Assembly: GCA_035504095.1 (NCBI GenBank)
Contig: DATJSN010000109.1
Location: 1-33,987, forward strand
Origin: DATJSN01 sp035504095
Lineage (GTDB): Bacteria; Planctomycetota; Phycisphaerae; WQYP01
Length of the DNA: 33,987 bases
Direction of reading: 5' to 3'
In this document: positions 1 to 7,102 of the stretch, piece by piece
Layout of the letters: the number at the start of each line of letters is the position of its first letter
Numbering within the stretch: position 1 is the stretch's first letter
The notes under the pieces: model-generated
The model's database searches: none
What the model was told of the DNA's origin: nothing
The model's input: the letters and a program-made list of their open reading frames with translations, nothing else
Translations under genes and position numbers: made by a program

Positions 1-491
1 GGATGCCGTCCCGGACGGGCGTTGTACCTGCTGCATCGACGACAGATTCGCGCTGAGGGAAGCTTCGCCGAGGCGCACCAGCGGATGAACCATCGCCGTT
101 GCCGCTGGCGGCGTCTCTGGCGGGTGCAGATTCAATGTTACCTGGTGGCGACGGTGCAGAATCTCAAGAAACTGATTCAGATCAGATACCAGCCACGGGC
201 CGCGATGATGCAAAAGGTCATGCGCTTTATAGACCCGATGCTATTTTTTATCGATGCACTGTTGGCGCGATGACCGCACGGATTTAATGAATCTACAGAA
301 GGACTTTGGGCAACAGTCCCGGACTCAGAGATATTTTTCACCACAATCCCGATAGCCATCGGGAACGGTTTTTAATTCTGATCCACTAGTGATTTCATTT
401 AAGGACATCGGGACAGGCTGCAGAGCACGCGGAGGGCGCGGAGAAATTCGACTCTACAACGGTTTAGAACGATGTTTTCCGATTGAAGGAA
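1..491. other. Gene-free stretch with repeat debris
   Basis: I find no convincing gene here. Short open frames exist on both strands, but none has a ribosome binding site together with a recognisable product, and the most protein-like frame (about 57-284, plus strand) is interrupted by a stop upstream. The stretch holds a small hairpin, TCCCGAT-AGCC-ATCGGGA at 347-364, whose reverse complement recurs at 19440-19457, and a short piece rich in GCGGAG/GCAGAG at about 419-444 that resembles the dispersed repeats elsewhere in the window. It may be the eroded 3' end of an upstream gene. Confidence 0.5.
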
Positions 492-561
492 CCTTTAATT
501 TAACGCTTTACAATTAAAGGTAATGGCGTTATCCTTTAATTTACTCTACTGAAATTAAAAG
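492..561. promoter_or_regulatory. Two equal palindromes over the fic promoter (candidate operator)
   Basis: Two inverted repeats of identical design lie in tandem. The first has arms CCTTTAATT (492-500) and AATTAAAGG (512-520); the second has arms CCTTTAATT (533-541) and AATTAAAAG (553-561). Both have 9-base arms and an 11-base spacer, and they are offset by 41 bases, about four helical turns. They overlap the likely promoter (-35 TTTACA 507-512, -10 TATCCT 530-535). The geometry suits binding of two dimers. The likely ligand is the Fic protein itself, which carries a winged-helix-like C-terminus; that is inference. Confidence 0.7.
507..535 (+). promoter_or_regulatory. Sigma70-like promoter of the Fic gene
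   Basis: TTTACA at 507-512 and TATCCT at 530-535 are separated by 17 bases. Transcription would begin near 542, inside the second palindrome, giving a leader of about 40 bases before the ATG at 583. The -35 box overlaps the right arm of the first palindrome and the -10 box the left arm of the second, so a bound regulator would exclude RNA polymerase. Confidence 0.5.
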
Positions 562-582
562 CTGGCTGATGGACCTTTTTCT

Positions 583-1755
583 ATGAAGCGTGGATTAACA
601 GGCCATTATATATCACTCCCCTCGGCAGCAGGAGAGGCTGCCCGCGCTTTTGTCCCCAAACCGCTTCCGCCCAAACCGGCCTTGAACCTGGACGTTCAAA
701 TCCAGCAACTTGTCGAAAAGGCCATGCTCGCGCTGGGACGTTTGGACGGGATGGCAACGGTTTTGCCCGATCCGGAGATTTTTATTTATTCTTACGTCCG
801 CAAAGAAGCGGTGCTTTCGTCGCAAATTGAAGGGACGCAATCAAGCCTGTCCGATCTGCTGCTTTTTGAAACTCAAGGGCAGGCCAGTGTGCCGCTCGAC
901 GATGTACAGGAAGTTTCCAATTATGTCGCGGCCATGAATTACGGGCTCAAACGGCTCAAAGAACTGCCCTTGTCATTACGGTTGTTGAAGGAAATCCACA
1001 AAGTTTTGCTTGCTAAAGGTCGCGGCGACAAGAAGGAACCAGGTGAATTCAGGCGTTCGCAGAATTGGGTGGGCGGCACGCGGCCCGGCAATGCCCTATT
1101 TGTGCCGCCGCCGCCGGATCATTTGATTGAATGTCTTGGCGCGCTGGAAAAATTCCTGCACAACGATCCGGTTAAAACACCGCTGCTAATTAAGGCGGCA
1201 CTGGCGCATGTTCAATTCGAGACCATCCATCCATTTCTGGACGGCAACGGGCGCCTGGGCCGACTTCTCATTACTTTTCTTTTCTGCGCCGAGGGTGCGC
1301 TGCACGAACCGCTATTGTATTTGAGCCTGTATTTCAAACAACATCGTCAGCGATACTACGATTTGTTGCAATCGGTTCGCTTGAATGGTGATTGGGAAGC
1401 GTGGTTGCGTTTTTTTCTGACGGGCGTTGAGGAAACCGCCAACCAGGCGGCGCAGACGGCGCGCTCATTGATGCAAATGGCGGCCATGGACGAAAAGCGG
1501 ATTCAGGCAATTGGCAAGGCTGCCGGCTCGACCCTGCGCGTTCATCGGTTGCTCCAAACACAACCCATTGTCTCGATCGCTATAGCATCGAAGGAATTAA
1601 ATTTAAGCGTGCCCACGATTACCGCTGCACTCGGTCACTTGCAGAAGTTAAGTATCGTGACCGAAACCACGGGGCGTAATTACGGACGGCTTTTTGCCTA
1701 TGCGAAGTATCTAAAAATTCTCAATGAAGGCACTGAACCGATTCGATATGTCTAA
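583..1755 (+). CDS. fic: Fic-family protein adenylyltransferase with N-terminal inhibitory helix and C-terminal HTH
   Basis: The 390-residue product is a class II Fic protein, a family that transfers AMP from ATP to hydroxyl side chains of target proteins. The catalytic motif HPFLDGNGRLGR is complete at residues 216-227. The inhibitory helix motif (S/T)xxxE(G/N) appears as SSQIEG at residues 79-84, on the N-terminal side, as in the self-inhibited class. After the Fic core, residues about 310-390 look like a winged helix (SKELNLSVPTITAALGHL), a common C-terminal module in this subgroup. It stands alone, with no antitoxin-like partner next to it. Two palindromes cover its promoter, suggesting autoregulation. 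No strong Shine-Dalgarno precedes the ATG. The cellular target cannot be read from the sequence. Confidence 0.93.
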   Translation: MKRGLTGHYISLPSAAGEAARAFVPKPLPPKPALNLDVQIQQLVEKAMLALGRLDGMATVLPDPEIFIYSYVRKEAVLSSQIEGTQSSLSDLLLFETQGQASVPLDDVQEVSNYVAAMNYGLKRLKELPLSLRLLKEIHKVLLAKGRGDKKEPGEFRRSQNWVGGTRPGNALFVPPPPDHLIECLGALEKFLHNDPVKTPLLIKAALAHVQFETIHPFLDGNGRLGRLLITFLFCAEGALHEPLLYLSLYFKQHRQRYYDLLQSVRLNGDWEAWLRFFLTGVEETANQAAQTARSLMQMAAMDEKRIQAIGKAAGSTLRVHRLLQTQPIVSIAIASKELNLSVPTITAALGHLQKLSIVTETTGRNYGRLFAYAKYLKILNEGTEPIRYV

Positions 1756-1929
1756 ACGAGGGCCAAGGCGGTAGTTTTTACCGCGAAGAGCGCAAATCAT
1801 GCGTGTTTTAACGCAGCCTGTGGTGAGCCTTGTCGAACCAAGAGCGCAGAGGACAACGAAGGTGTAAGGGGACAGGTTACAGGGGACAGTTTTCAGATTC
1901 TTTAACCACGGATTAAACGGATAGGCGTC
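1756..1929. repeat. Intergenic repeat-derived stretch
   Basis: No gene is visible between the Fic stop codon and the promoter cassette at 1930. The stretch contains phrases such as TTTTAACGCAG, AGAGCGCAGAGGACAACG and TTAACCACGGATTAAACGG, degenerate versions of the 'CGCAGAG' repeats at 15931, 23916 and 25546. Confidence 0.5.
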
Positions 1930-1986
1930 CTGTCGCCTCGATTCACTAATGTCCGCACACCCTTTAATATTCAACTTAGTTATAAT
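1930..1986 (+). promoter_or_regulatory. Promoter cassette, copy 1 (shared with 3102-3158)
   Basis: A block of about 40 bases here is nearly identical to 3102-3144; both contain AATGTCCGCACACCCTT and end in a TTATAAT -10 element (TATAAT at 1981-1986) at the same distance. The hexamer 17 bases upstream of TATAAT is CACCCT in both copies, which is far from TTGACA, so the conserved block may be an activator site or the recognition element of another sigma factor. TATAAT ends only 8 bases before the ATG at 1995. Confidence 0.6.
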
Positions 1987-1994
1987 ATTTTTCT

Positions 1995-3038
1995 ATGCGA
2001 TTCATATTGTCGATTGCCACAATTTTATTCGTTGGTTTTGAACTAGTGGCCTTTAATTTATTCGCCGTTCATTTGGTTTTTGGAGCCACTGCCCAGCAGA
2101 ATGCATTACTGGATACTGTTTCTCAAATGCGCGCTGCCGCACTATCCAAAGTGACATCGGGCTATGGCGTTGCTGAAGAACAAGGCGATAACTTTCAACA
2201 GGCAATGCATGGACAACATCAATTAACGCCTCTGCACCGTATTGAGTTTCTATTTTCCGGAAACGATTGCCTTTGGTTTGAATATGATTCAAATGACCCA
2301 AAGAAACTAGTTACATCTGTTTTGCTTAAAGATGGCGTGGAAATAGAATATGATACGGCTAAACTCGCAAATCCAGCTTGGGTATCAGTTCGTCCCGATG
2401 AAAGTGTTCGTAGGCCTTGGATCTTTGGGCCTATCCTCTCTGCATGGACGTACATCAATCTAACCCGGATTCCATTTCCGGGTCCGGATGAAAAGGAGTT
2501 CTTCAATCTGGAAGTTCGTCAACCTTATGTCAAAGTGTCGAAGGAGGGGAATTCAGTGGTTATCGACATCGATATACCGGAGGAATTGTTGCGGCCTATT
2601 TTATATATACAAGACCAAATCATAAAATTAAATATATCCGATGACGGTATGCTCACCTCTTCAGAATTAATAATTGGCGGGAATCAACCCCCGGGAACTC
2701 AATTTTTTTATGTATATCGATTAAATATGACGTGGCGGAAATCAGGAAATTTGTTTTTTCCAGTAGACCGCAACGTCAACATAAGTTTTGAAAATAACGG
2801 TAAAGATACCGGTTACCGGCGCACACAAGTAACATTTACAAAATTTATCGCCGGTCCAGTCGCGGCAAATAAATTTACCGTTGCCGCTTTGCGGATTCCT
2901 GTTGGAACGCCTGTTTTCGATGAATTGCTTCCTGAAAAAGATATGAGATTTAATTATACTCCGGCGATGGATCAAAAAATGCTTATAGGCACTCCCGCAA
3001 CAACAGAGTCCGCCGGTATAAATGCCCCCGGTCAATAG
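1995..3038 (+). CDS. Exported protein of unknown function
   Basis: The 347-residue product begins with a signal peptide or single anchor (basic start, then a long hydrophobic run through about residue 30, with a possible cleavage after VFGA). I do not recognise the mature part: it looks beta-rich with alternating hydrophobic residues and no cysteine-based or catalytic motif that I can name. The gene is clearly more AT-rich than the metabolic clusters downstream, which suggests a lineage-specific or transferred gene. The ATG is only 8 bases after a TATAAT box and has no Shine-Dalgarno, so the message may be leaderless. It shares its promoter cassette with the next gene, implying co-regulation. 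Confidence 0.75.
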   Translation: MRFILSIATILFVGFELVAFNLFAVHLVFGATAQQNALLDTVSQMRAAALSKVTSGYGVAEEQGDNFQQAMHGQHQLTPLHRIEFLFSGNDCLWFEYDSNDPKKLVTSVLLKDGVEIEYDTAKLANPAWVSVRPDESVRRPWIFGPILSAWTYINLTRIPFPGPDEKEFFNLEVRQPYVKVSKEGNSVVIDIDIPEELLRPILYIQDQIIKLNISDDGMLTSSELIIGGNQPPGTQFFYVYRLNMTWRKSGNLFFPVDRNVNISFENNGKDTGYRRTQVTFTKFIAGPVAANKFTVAALRIPVGTPVFDELLPEKDMRFNYTPAMDQKMLIGTPATTESAGINAPGQ

Positions 3039-3101
3039 TCATAACACTTCTTTCATATATCAATCTCTGAAATCGCATTAATGAATAGTTCAGCTGGTAT
3101 A

Positions 3102-3158
3102 CTGTCGCCCCGATTCACCAATGTCCGCACACCCTTCAATTTCCCGACCGGTTATAAT
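3102..3158 (+). promoter_or_regulatory. Promoter cassette, copy 2 (shared with 1930-1986)
   Basis: This is the second copy of the duplicated block. It carries AATGTCCGCACACCCTT and a TTATAAT element (TATAAT at 3153-3158) at the same spacing as copy 1. Here the gene has a normal leader of about 35 bases and a Shine-Dalgarno-like TAAGGA before the ATG at 3198. Confidence 0.6.
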
Positions 3159-3197
3159 GTTTCCCCAATCTCGGTTTCTCAGTAAGGAAACAGAATC

Positions 3198-4124
3198 ATG
3201 CGAAAAATTTCCGGTCATTTGGTGTACGTCGCCGCTTTAATGCTCTATTGTCTACTTTCAACTCACTACTCTCTCGGCGCAGCTGCCGCAACGACAACCG
3301 CGCCTGATTACAACGCACTGGAGCTGGCCGCACTTAAAGGCGACAGTCCGTCGCTCGCCCAGCTTACCGCGGCCGCCAATTCCGGTGATGCCGCCGCTCA
3401 GAGCTATCTCGGCTCTTATAATTATTCCAACAAAAATTTTACCGACGCTTTTAACTGGTATCAGAAATCCGCGCAGCAGGGTTATGCGCCTGCCCAGGAC
3501 TATCTCGCCAATCTTTACAATTCCGGCATCGGAACCAAACAGGATTACACCCAGGCATTCAACTGGTATCAAAAAGCCGCGGCGCAGAATCAATTGGATG
3601 CCGAAACCGGTTTGGGCGATCTCTATTATTCCGGCACTGGAGCGCCGCAGGATTACGTTCAGGCGATTAACTGGTACCAGAAATCCGCAGCTCAGGGTTA
3701 TGCGCCCGCCCAGGACAACCTGGGGAACCTCTACTATAACGGTCACGGAACCAAACAGGATTACGCTCAGGCCTTCAACTGGTATCAAAAAGCTGCGGCG
3801 CAGAATCAACTGGATGCCGAAAATGGCTTGGGCAATCTCTTCTATTCCGGCCTTGGAGCGCCGCAGGATTACGTTCAGGCATTTAACTGGTATCAGAAGG
3901 CGGCAACGCAGGGTTATGCCTGGTCGCAATATAATCTGGCCAATCTATATTATTCCGGCAATGGAACGGCGCAGGATTACACACAGGCGATCAACTGGTA
4001 TGAAAAAGCCGCCAATAGCGGCATCGCTCCTGCGGCACAGGCGCTTTCAAATATGTACAGCAAGGGAATTGGCGTACCAGCGGATCAGCAAAAAGCACAA
4101 TACTGGGCGCAGCAGGCGAAATAA
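3198..4124 (+). CDS. Secreted Sel1-like (TPR-type) repeat protein
   Basis: The 308-residue product has an N-terminal signal peptide ending near the run SLGAAAA, followed by about seven Sel1 repeats of 36 residues. Each repeat has the pattern A...LG.LY..G.G..QDY.QA..WYQKAA. Sel1 repeats form alpha-solenoids used for protein-protein contacts, and in bacteria are common in exported or periplasmic adaptors. The last repeat (NMYSKGIGVPADQQKAQYW) is a diverged capping unit. No enzymatic domain is present. The repeats are very similar at DNA level, in a 216-base higher-order unit, indicating recent internal duplication. The promoter cassette is shared with the upstream exported protein, so the two may act together. 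Confidence 0.93.
   Translation: MRKISGHLVYVAALMLYCLLSTHYSLGAAAATTTAPDYNALELAALKGDSPSLAQLTAAANSGDAAAQSYLGSYNYSNKNFTDAFNWYQKSAQQGYAPAQDYLANLYNSGIGTKQDYTQAFNWYQKAAAQNQLDAETGLGDLYYSGTGAPQDYVQAINWYQKSAAQGYAPAQDNLGNLYYNGHGTKQDYAQAFNWYQKAAAQNQLDAENGLGNLFYSGLGAPQDYVQAFNWYQKAATQGYAWSQYNLANLYYSGNGTAQDYTQAINWYEKAANSGIAPAAQALSNMYSKGIGVPADQQKAQYWAQQAK
3453..3962 (+). repeat. Tandem 216-base unit inside the Sel1 gene
   Basis: Equivalent points recur at exactly 216 bases: the AACTGGTA of alternate repeats at 3453, 3669 and 3885, and GGAACCAAAC at 3531 and 3747. One unit codes for 72 residues, that is two Sel1 repeats of different type (one 'QNQLDAE', one 'QGYAPAQ'). The period points to duplication of a pair rather than of single repeats. 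Confidence 0.85.
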
Positions 4125-4176
4125 ACTATCCCAGTAGCTAGCGGGCGGCGCGTCGGGCCGCAAATGGCTCAGATCT

Positions 4177-4237
4177 GTGGGACAGGCTTCCAGCCTGTCA
4201 ATCATTGGGAACATGACAGGCAAGATGCCTGTCCCAC
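4177..4237. repeat. Long imperfect inverted repeat (REP-like, possible terminator)
   Basis: GTGGGACAGGC (4177-4187) pairs with GCCTGTCCCAC (4227-4237), and CAGCCTGTCA (4191-4200) faces TGACAGGC (4214-4221), so the whole block can form a cruciform or a long hairpin. It lies 52 bases after the Sel1 stop codon. Its layout (two facing 'CAGGCT..AGCCTG' hairpins) is shared with the elements at 16031 and 27180, suggesting one family. Confidence 0.7.
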
Positions 4238-4340
4238 ACAAAAAAGTTAATTTGCGGTGTTACTAATCATCTAATCCCTTTCACTTGACCGATAAACACT
4301 TTGGGGATCCTTGCGCCGCCACATTTTTTGATCTCGAACG

Positions 4341-4370
4341 CGGCTCCCGGCTTAATTTGTTAGAGGCTCT
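4341..4370 (+). repeat. 30-base leader repeat ahead of the monooxygenase gene
   Basis: The block begins CGGCTCCCGGCTTA and ends TTAGAGGCTCT. It matches 21321-21350 (ahead of uricase) at about 26 of 30 positions. In both places it sits within about 11 bases of the start codon. The terminal AGAGGCTCT is an AGAG-N-CTCT palindrome that recurs near other starts in the window. Confidence 0.6.
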
Positions 4371-4381
4371 TAGGAGAAAAA

Positions 4382-5860
4382 ATGAAGCCAGTTCTGGTTA
4401 TCGGCGCGGGCCCTGTCGGAATGACGATGGCCTCGGAACTGGCGCGCTATGGTGTGCCGGTCCGCATCATCGACAAAGCGGCACAACGGACAGACAAGTC
4501 CAAGGCACTTGTTCTTTGGAGCCGGACTCTTGAATTGCTGGACCGGGGCGGCGGATCGGATCCGTTCGTCAACGCGGGGTGTAAGGCTGTGGCGGTCAAC
4601 TTCATCGCGGGGGACAAAGCCATCGGCCGCGTCAGCATGGAGAACGTGCAAAGCCCTTTTCCTTATGCTTTGATGCTCCCGCAGTCCGAAACCGAACGCC
4701 TGCTGGAGGAAAGACTCAGCCGTCTGGGTGTTCGCGTCGAGCGTCAGGTGGAACTCACGGCGTTCAAGAGCGATGTCGACGGAGTTCAAGCAGTATTACG
4801 GCACGGCGACGGACAAGAGGAGACCGTATCAACGGATTGGCTGCTCGGGTGCGACGGGGCTCACAGCATCGTGCGCCACGGCGTGGGTGCACCATTCACG
4901 GGCGAGACGATGAACAGCGACTGGATATTGGCCGATGTGCACATGACGGGATATCCGTGTTCCGACGCCGAGGCGTCGGTCTACTGGCATCGTGACGGCG
5001 TTTTCGTCATCTTCCCGATATCACCGGGCCGCTATCGTGTTCTGGCGGATTTGCCTGCCACCGGCGCCGAGCATCCTCCGACGCCAACGCTGGAGCAGGC
5101 GCAGGCGGTCATCGATCGCCGTGGGCCGGGCGGCCTGAAAGCATTCGATCCAATCTGGCTGGCCGGTTTTCGGATCAACGGCCGCAAGGTATCGAGCTAT
5201 CGCTGGGGACGCGTCTTTCTCTCCGGTGACGCAGCGCACGTCCACAGCCCCGCGGGTGGACAGGGCATGAATACTGGGATGCAGGATGCGTTTAATCTGG
5301 CCTGGAAGCTGGCATTGGTCGTCCATAAAAAGTGTGGCGAGCAACTGCTCGAGAGCTATAGCCCGGAACGCAGTTTCGTCGGTGACGAGGTCCTCAAGGC
5401 CGCCGGCAGATTGACGGCGATCGGAACGATGCGGAACCCCGTCGCTCAGTCGGTGCGGAATTTCGTCGGCCATGTCATGCTGGGCCTGAGCCCATTCCAG
5501 CATGCGTTTGCCGACACCATGACGGAAATCACGATTGGCTATCCCAAGAGTCCATTGAATGGCCCGTCTTTAAATGGAACCGGACCAAAGCCTGGCGCGC
5601 GTGTCGTGCCTGTCGCCGGCCAGGCGCCTGTGGGATCGGGCAATACGCCGCTCTTTGCGCTATTCGCGCAGAAGACCCAGGCCACTGTTGACCTCGTAAG
5701 CAAATTTGCCGGGCTGATCGATCCAAACATACGGCCACCCATCCACGCAGGCCAGATATGTCTGGTTCGCCCCGACGGCTACGTTGCGTGCTGTGCAAGC
5801 GATGGAGACGCCGTTGCCCTTTATCTCGCCGGCCTTGTTCAACCGAGCGTGCAGTCCTGA
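4382..5860 (+). CDS. FAD-dependent monooxygenase (PheA/TfdB aromatic hydroxylase type)
   Basis: The 492-residue product is a group A flavoprotein hydroxylase, an enzyme class that uses NAD(P)H and O2 to hydroxylate aromatic or similar substrates. The dinucleotide-binding motif GAGPVG is at residues 8-13, the DG motif (GCDGAHSIVRHGVG) near residue 158, and the GD motif (FLSGDAAHVHSPAGGQGMN) near residue 282. The C-terminus is a short thioredoxin-like extension ending in RPDGYVACCASDGDA, as in the phenol hydroxylase group. It is too long and of the wrong subtype for HpxO-type urate oxidase. The gene has a good ribosome site (TAGGAG, 4371-4376) before its ATG and stands between two intergenic gaps, so it is probably transcribed alone. 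The substrate is unknown. Confidence 0.88.
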   Translation: MKPVLVIGAGPVGMTMASELARYGVPVRIIDKAAQRTDKSKALVLWSRTLELLDRGGGSDPFVNAGCKAVAVNFIAGDKAIGRVSMENVQSPFPYALMLPQSETERLLEERLSRLGVRVERQVELTAFKSDVDGVQAVLRHGDGQEETVSTDWLLGCDGAHSIVRHGVGAPFTGETMNSDWILADVHMTGYPCSDAEASVYWHRDGVFVIFPISPGRYRVLADLPATGAEHPPTPTLEQAQAVIDRRGPGGLKAFDPIWLAGFRINGRKVSSYRWGRVFLSGDAAHVHSPAGGQGMNTGMQDAFNLAWKLALVVHKKCGEQLLESYSPERSFVGDEVLKAAGRLTAIGTMRNPVAQSVRNFVGHVMLGLSPFQHAFADTMTEITIGYPKSPLNGPSLNGTGPKPGARVVPVAGQAPVGSGNTPLFALFAQKTQATVDLVSKFAGLIDPNIRPPIHAGQICLVRPDGYVACCASDGDAVALYLAGLVQPSVQS

Positions 5861-5985
5861 TTCGCCTTTCAGGCGAATAGAGTAGGAGAAAATTGAGCAG
5901 GGGATCAGGAGCGCCTATCAAAAGGCGCCGCATGAACGTTGTACCGCTTCATTTGCTCTGAGCCTCGCGGCTTAAAGGCCGCCCA
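5860..5985 (+). terminator. Series of three hairpins after the monooxygenase gene
   Basis: Directly at the stop codon, ATTCGCCT (5860-5867) pairs with AGGCGAAT (5871-5878) across a 3-base loop. A second hairpin pairs GCGCCT (5911-5916) with AGGCGC (5923-5928), and a third pairs GCGGC (5968-5972) with GCCGC (5978-5982). None is followed by a T-run, so they are not classical intrinsic terminators, but the first could protect the 3' end or stop transcription before the next operon. Confidence 0.4.
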
Positions 5986-5990
5986 TTTGC

Positions 5991-6027
5991 ATTGCTAATT
6001 GACAATATTCAAGAATAGCAATATAGT
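5991..6027 (+). promoter_or_regulatory. Consensus promoter with ArsR-type operator for the Ehr operon
   Basis: TTGACA (5999-6004) and TATAGT (6022-6027) are 17 bases apart, a textbook sigma70 promoter. The spacer holds TATTC-AA-GAATA (6006-6017), the size and AT-rich form expected of an ArsR/SmtB operator. A wider inverted repeat ATTGCTA (5991-5997) / TAGCAAT (6016-6022) encloses the -35 box. The expected start point is at about 6034, so the ATG at 6036 would have almost no leader. Autorepression by the first gene is the simplest reading. Confidence 0.65.
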
Positions 6028-6035
6028 TTTATCCC

Positions 6036-6380
6036 ATGAGCGATCTGGGCCGTTTTAAGGCTGAATTTTTTAAAGCGCTGGCGCATCCCCTGCGCATCGC
6101 CATCATCGATGCGCTGCGCAAAGGCGAATTGGGCGTGAATGAAATTTCCGCCCTGCTTAAAGTCGAACAAAGCACGCTCTCTCAGCAACTGGCTGTTTTG
6201 CGCAACAGGAACATTCTGGTGGTGCGCAAAGAAGGCCTGAACGTCTACTACAGCGTTCGCGACGCGACGGTCTTTAAACTCCTCGACGTGGCTAAACAGA
6301 TTTTTAATAATCATTTAATTGACGTTAAAGACATGCTTTCCCAGATGACCCAGCGCCGGCGGACGCGGCAGGAAGTTTAG
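6036..6380 (+). CDS. ArsR/SmtB-family transcriptional regulator
   Basis: The 114-residue product is a winged-helix repressor: ALAHPLRIAIIDALRKGELG is the usual opening helix pair, VNEISALLKVEQSTLSQQLA the recognition helix, and the wing follows at VRKEGLNVYYSV. It contains no cysteine, so it cannot use the thiolate metal sites of ArsR or CadC or the dithiol switch of SqrR/BigR; its signal is unknown. It is the first gene of the operon that encodes the membrane complex, 24 bases before the next start, and a matching operator lies in its promoter. I infer that it controls the whole operon. No Shine-Dalgarno is seen, consistent with a leaderless start. Confidence 0.9.
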   Translation: MSDLGRFKAEFFKALAHPLRIAIIDALRKGELGVNEISALLKVEQSTLSQQLAVLRNRNILVVRKEGLNVYYSVRDATVFKLLDVAKQIFNNHLIDVKDMLSQMTQRRRTRQEV

Positions 6381-6404
6381 AGGCTCCAAGGAAGGATTTT
6401 GTAC

Positions 6405-7100
6405 ATGCAGTTGTCCGTTCGTGAGGCCGCAAAGCTTTTGAATGCCCCCGAAAAAACCATACACCGCTGGGTGAAGGAAAATCTCATCCCCGCCCACCGG
6501 GTAAACGATCAAATTCGTTTCAACAGGGCCGAACTTCTGGAATGGGCCGCAGCGCGGAAGATGAGCGTGGCGCCGGAGATTTTCACGCCGCCCCAGGACG
6601 CCGATGAACCAGTGCCCAGCCTGCTCAAGGCGCTGATCTCCGGCGGCATTCATTATCATCTGGCCGGCACTGACAAAAATACCGTCTTGCGCGCTGTGGT
6701 GGACGTGATGAAACTTCCCGACGACGTCGATCGCGAATTCCTTTATAGCGTGTTGCTGGCTCGGGAATCTCTTGGGTCTACCGCCATCGGCGAAGGAATC
6801 GCCATTCCACACGTACGCAATCCGATCGTCCTGCATCTGGAAAACCCGATGGTCGCACTCTGTTTTCTCTCTCATCCGATCGACTTCGGAGCCGTGGACT
6901 CTAAACCGGTCAATACGCTTTTTACTCTGATTAGTCCGACCGTCCCGACGCATCTGCAACTGCTTTCCCTGCTGATGTATGCCCTGCAAAATGCCGAATT
7001 CAAGGCGGCTGTAACCGCGCAGGCGTCGCCGGAAGTCATCCTCGCGGCGCTTGAAGCGCACCAACAGGCGCGGCATGCGGGCGGCAGTGTGGGGAAATAA
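6405..7100 (+). CDS. HTH-PTS IIA regulatory protein (excisionase-type HTH plus fructose/nitrogen-type IIA domain)
   Basis: The 231-residue product joins a MerR/excisionase-like DNA-binding domain (residues 1-52: LSVREAAKLLNAPEKTIHRW) to a PTS EIIA type-2 domain (about 72-220). The IIA phosphorylation motif GIAIPHVRNP places the phospho-accepting histidine at residue 136. Such proteins have no sugar permease attached and are thought to act as phosphorylation-dependent regulators, like PtsN. I chose the ATG at 6405 over the upstream in-frame TTG at 6399, because AAGGAAGG (6388-6395) is then 9 bases away. The gene lies between the ArsR gene and the first membrane subunit, which follows after 2 bases, so it probably adjusts synthesis or activity of the complex to cellular energy or carbon state. 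Confidence 0.85.
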   Translation: MQLSVREAAKLLNAPEKTIHRWVKENLIPAHRVNDQIRFNRAELLEWAAARKMSVAPEIFTPPQDADEPVPSLLKALISGGIHYHLAGTDKNTVLRAVVDVMKLPDDVDREFLYSVLLARESLGSTAIGEGIAIPHVRNPIVLHLENPMVALCFLSHPIDFGAVDSKPVNTLFTLISPTVPTHLQLLSLLMYALQNAEFKAAVTAQASPEVILAALEAHQQARHAGGSVGK

Positions 7101-7102
7101 CG

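Noticed and set aside
22..287. Possible small genes at the left edge
   Set aside because: Two overlapping frames have no ribosome site and no recognisable domain; the better one is cut by an upstream stop. They may be remnants, but cannot be supported as genes.
381..396. GATCCACTAGTGATT resembles cloning-vector polylinker
   Set aside because: Only about 10-11 bases match common polylinkers, and the flanks do not continue as vector. Chance is the simplest explanation.
583..1755. Fic gene as toxin of a toxin-antitoxin pair
   Set aside because: No small antitoxin gene lies next to it, and the inhibitory helix motif is inside the Fic protein itself, which marks the stand-alone class II form.
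3258..3929. Long open frame of 223 codons on the minus strand
   Set aside because: It is a shadow of the Sel1 gene. Its length follows from the repeated DNA; it has no ribosome site, and its protein is a low-complexity repeat of the antisense strand.
4382..5860. FAD monooxygenase as HpxO-type urate oxidase of the purine route
   Set aside because: It is about 100 residues longer, belongs to the PheA/TfdB subtype, lies 9 kb from the purine genes, and a true uricase is present.
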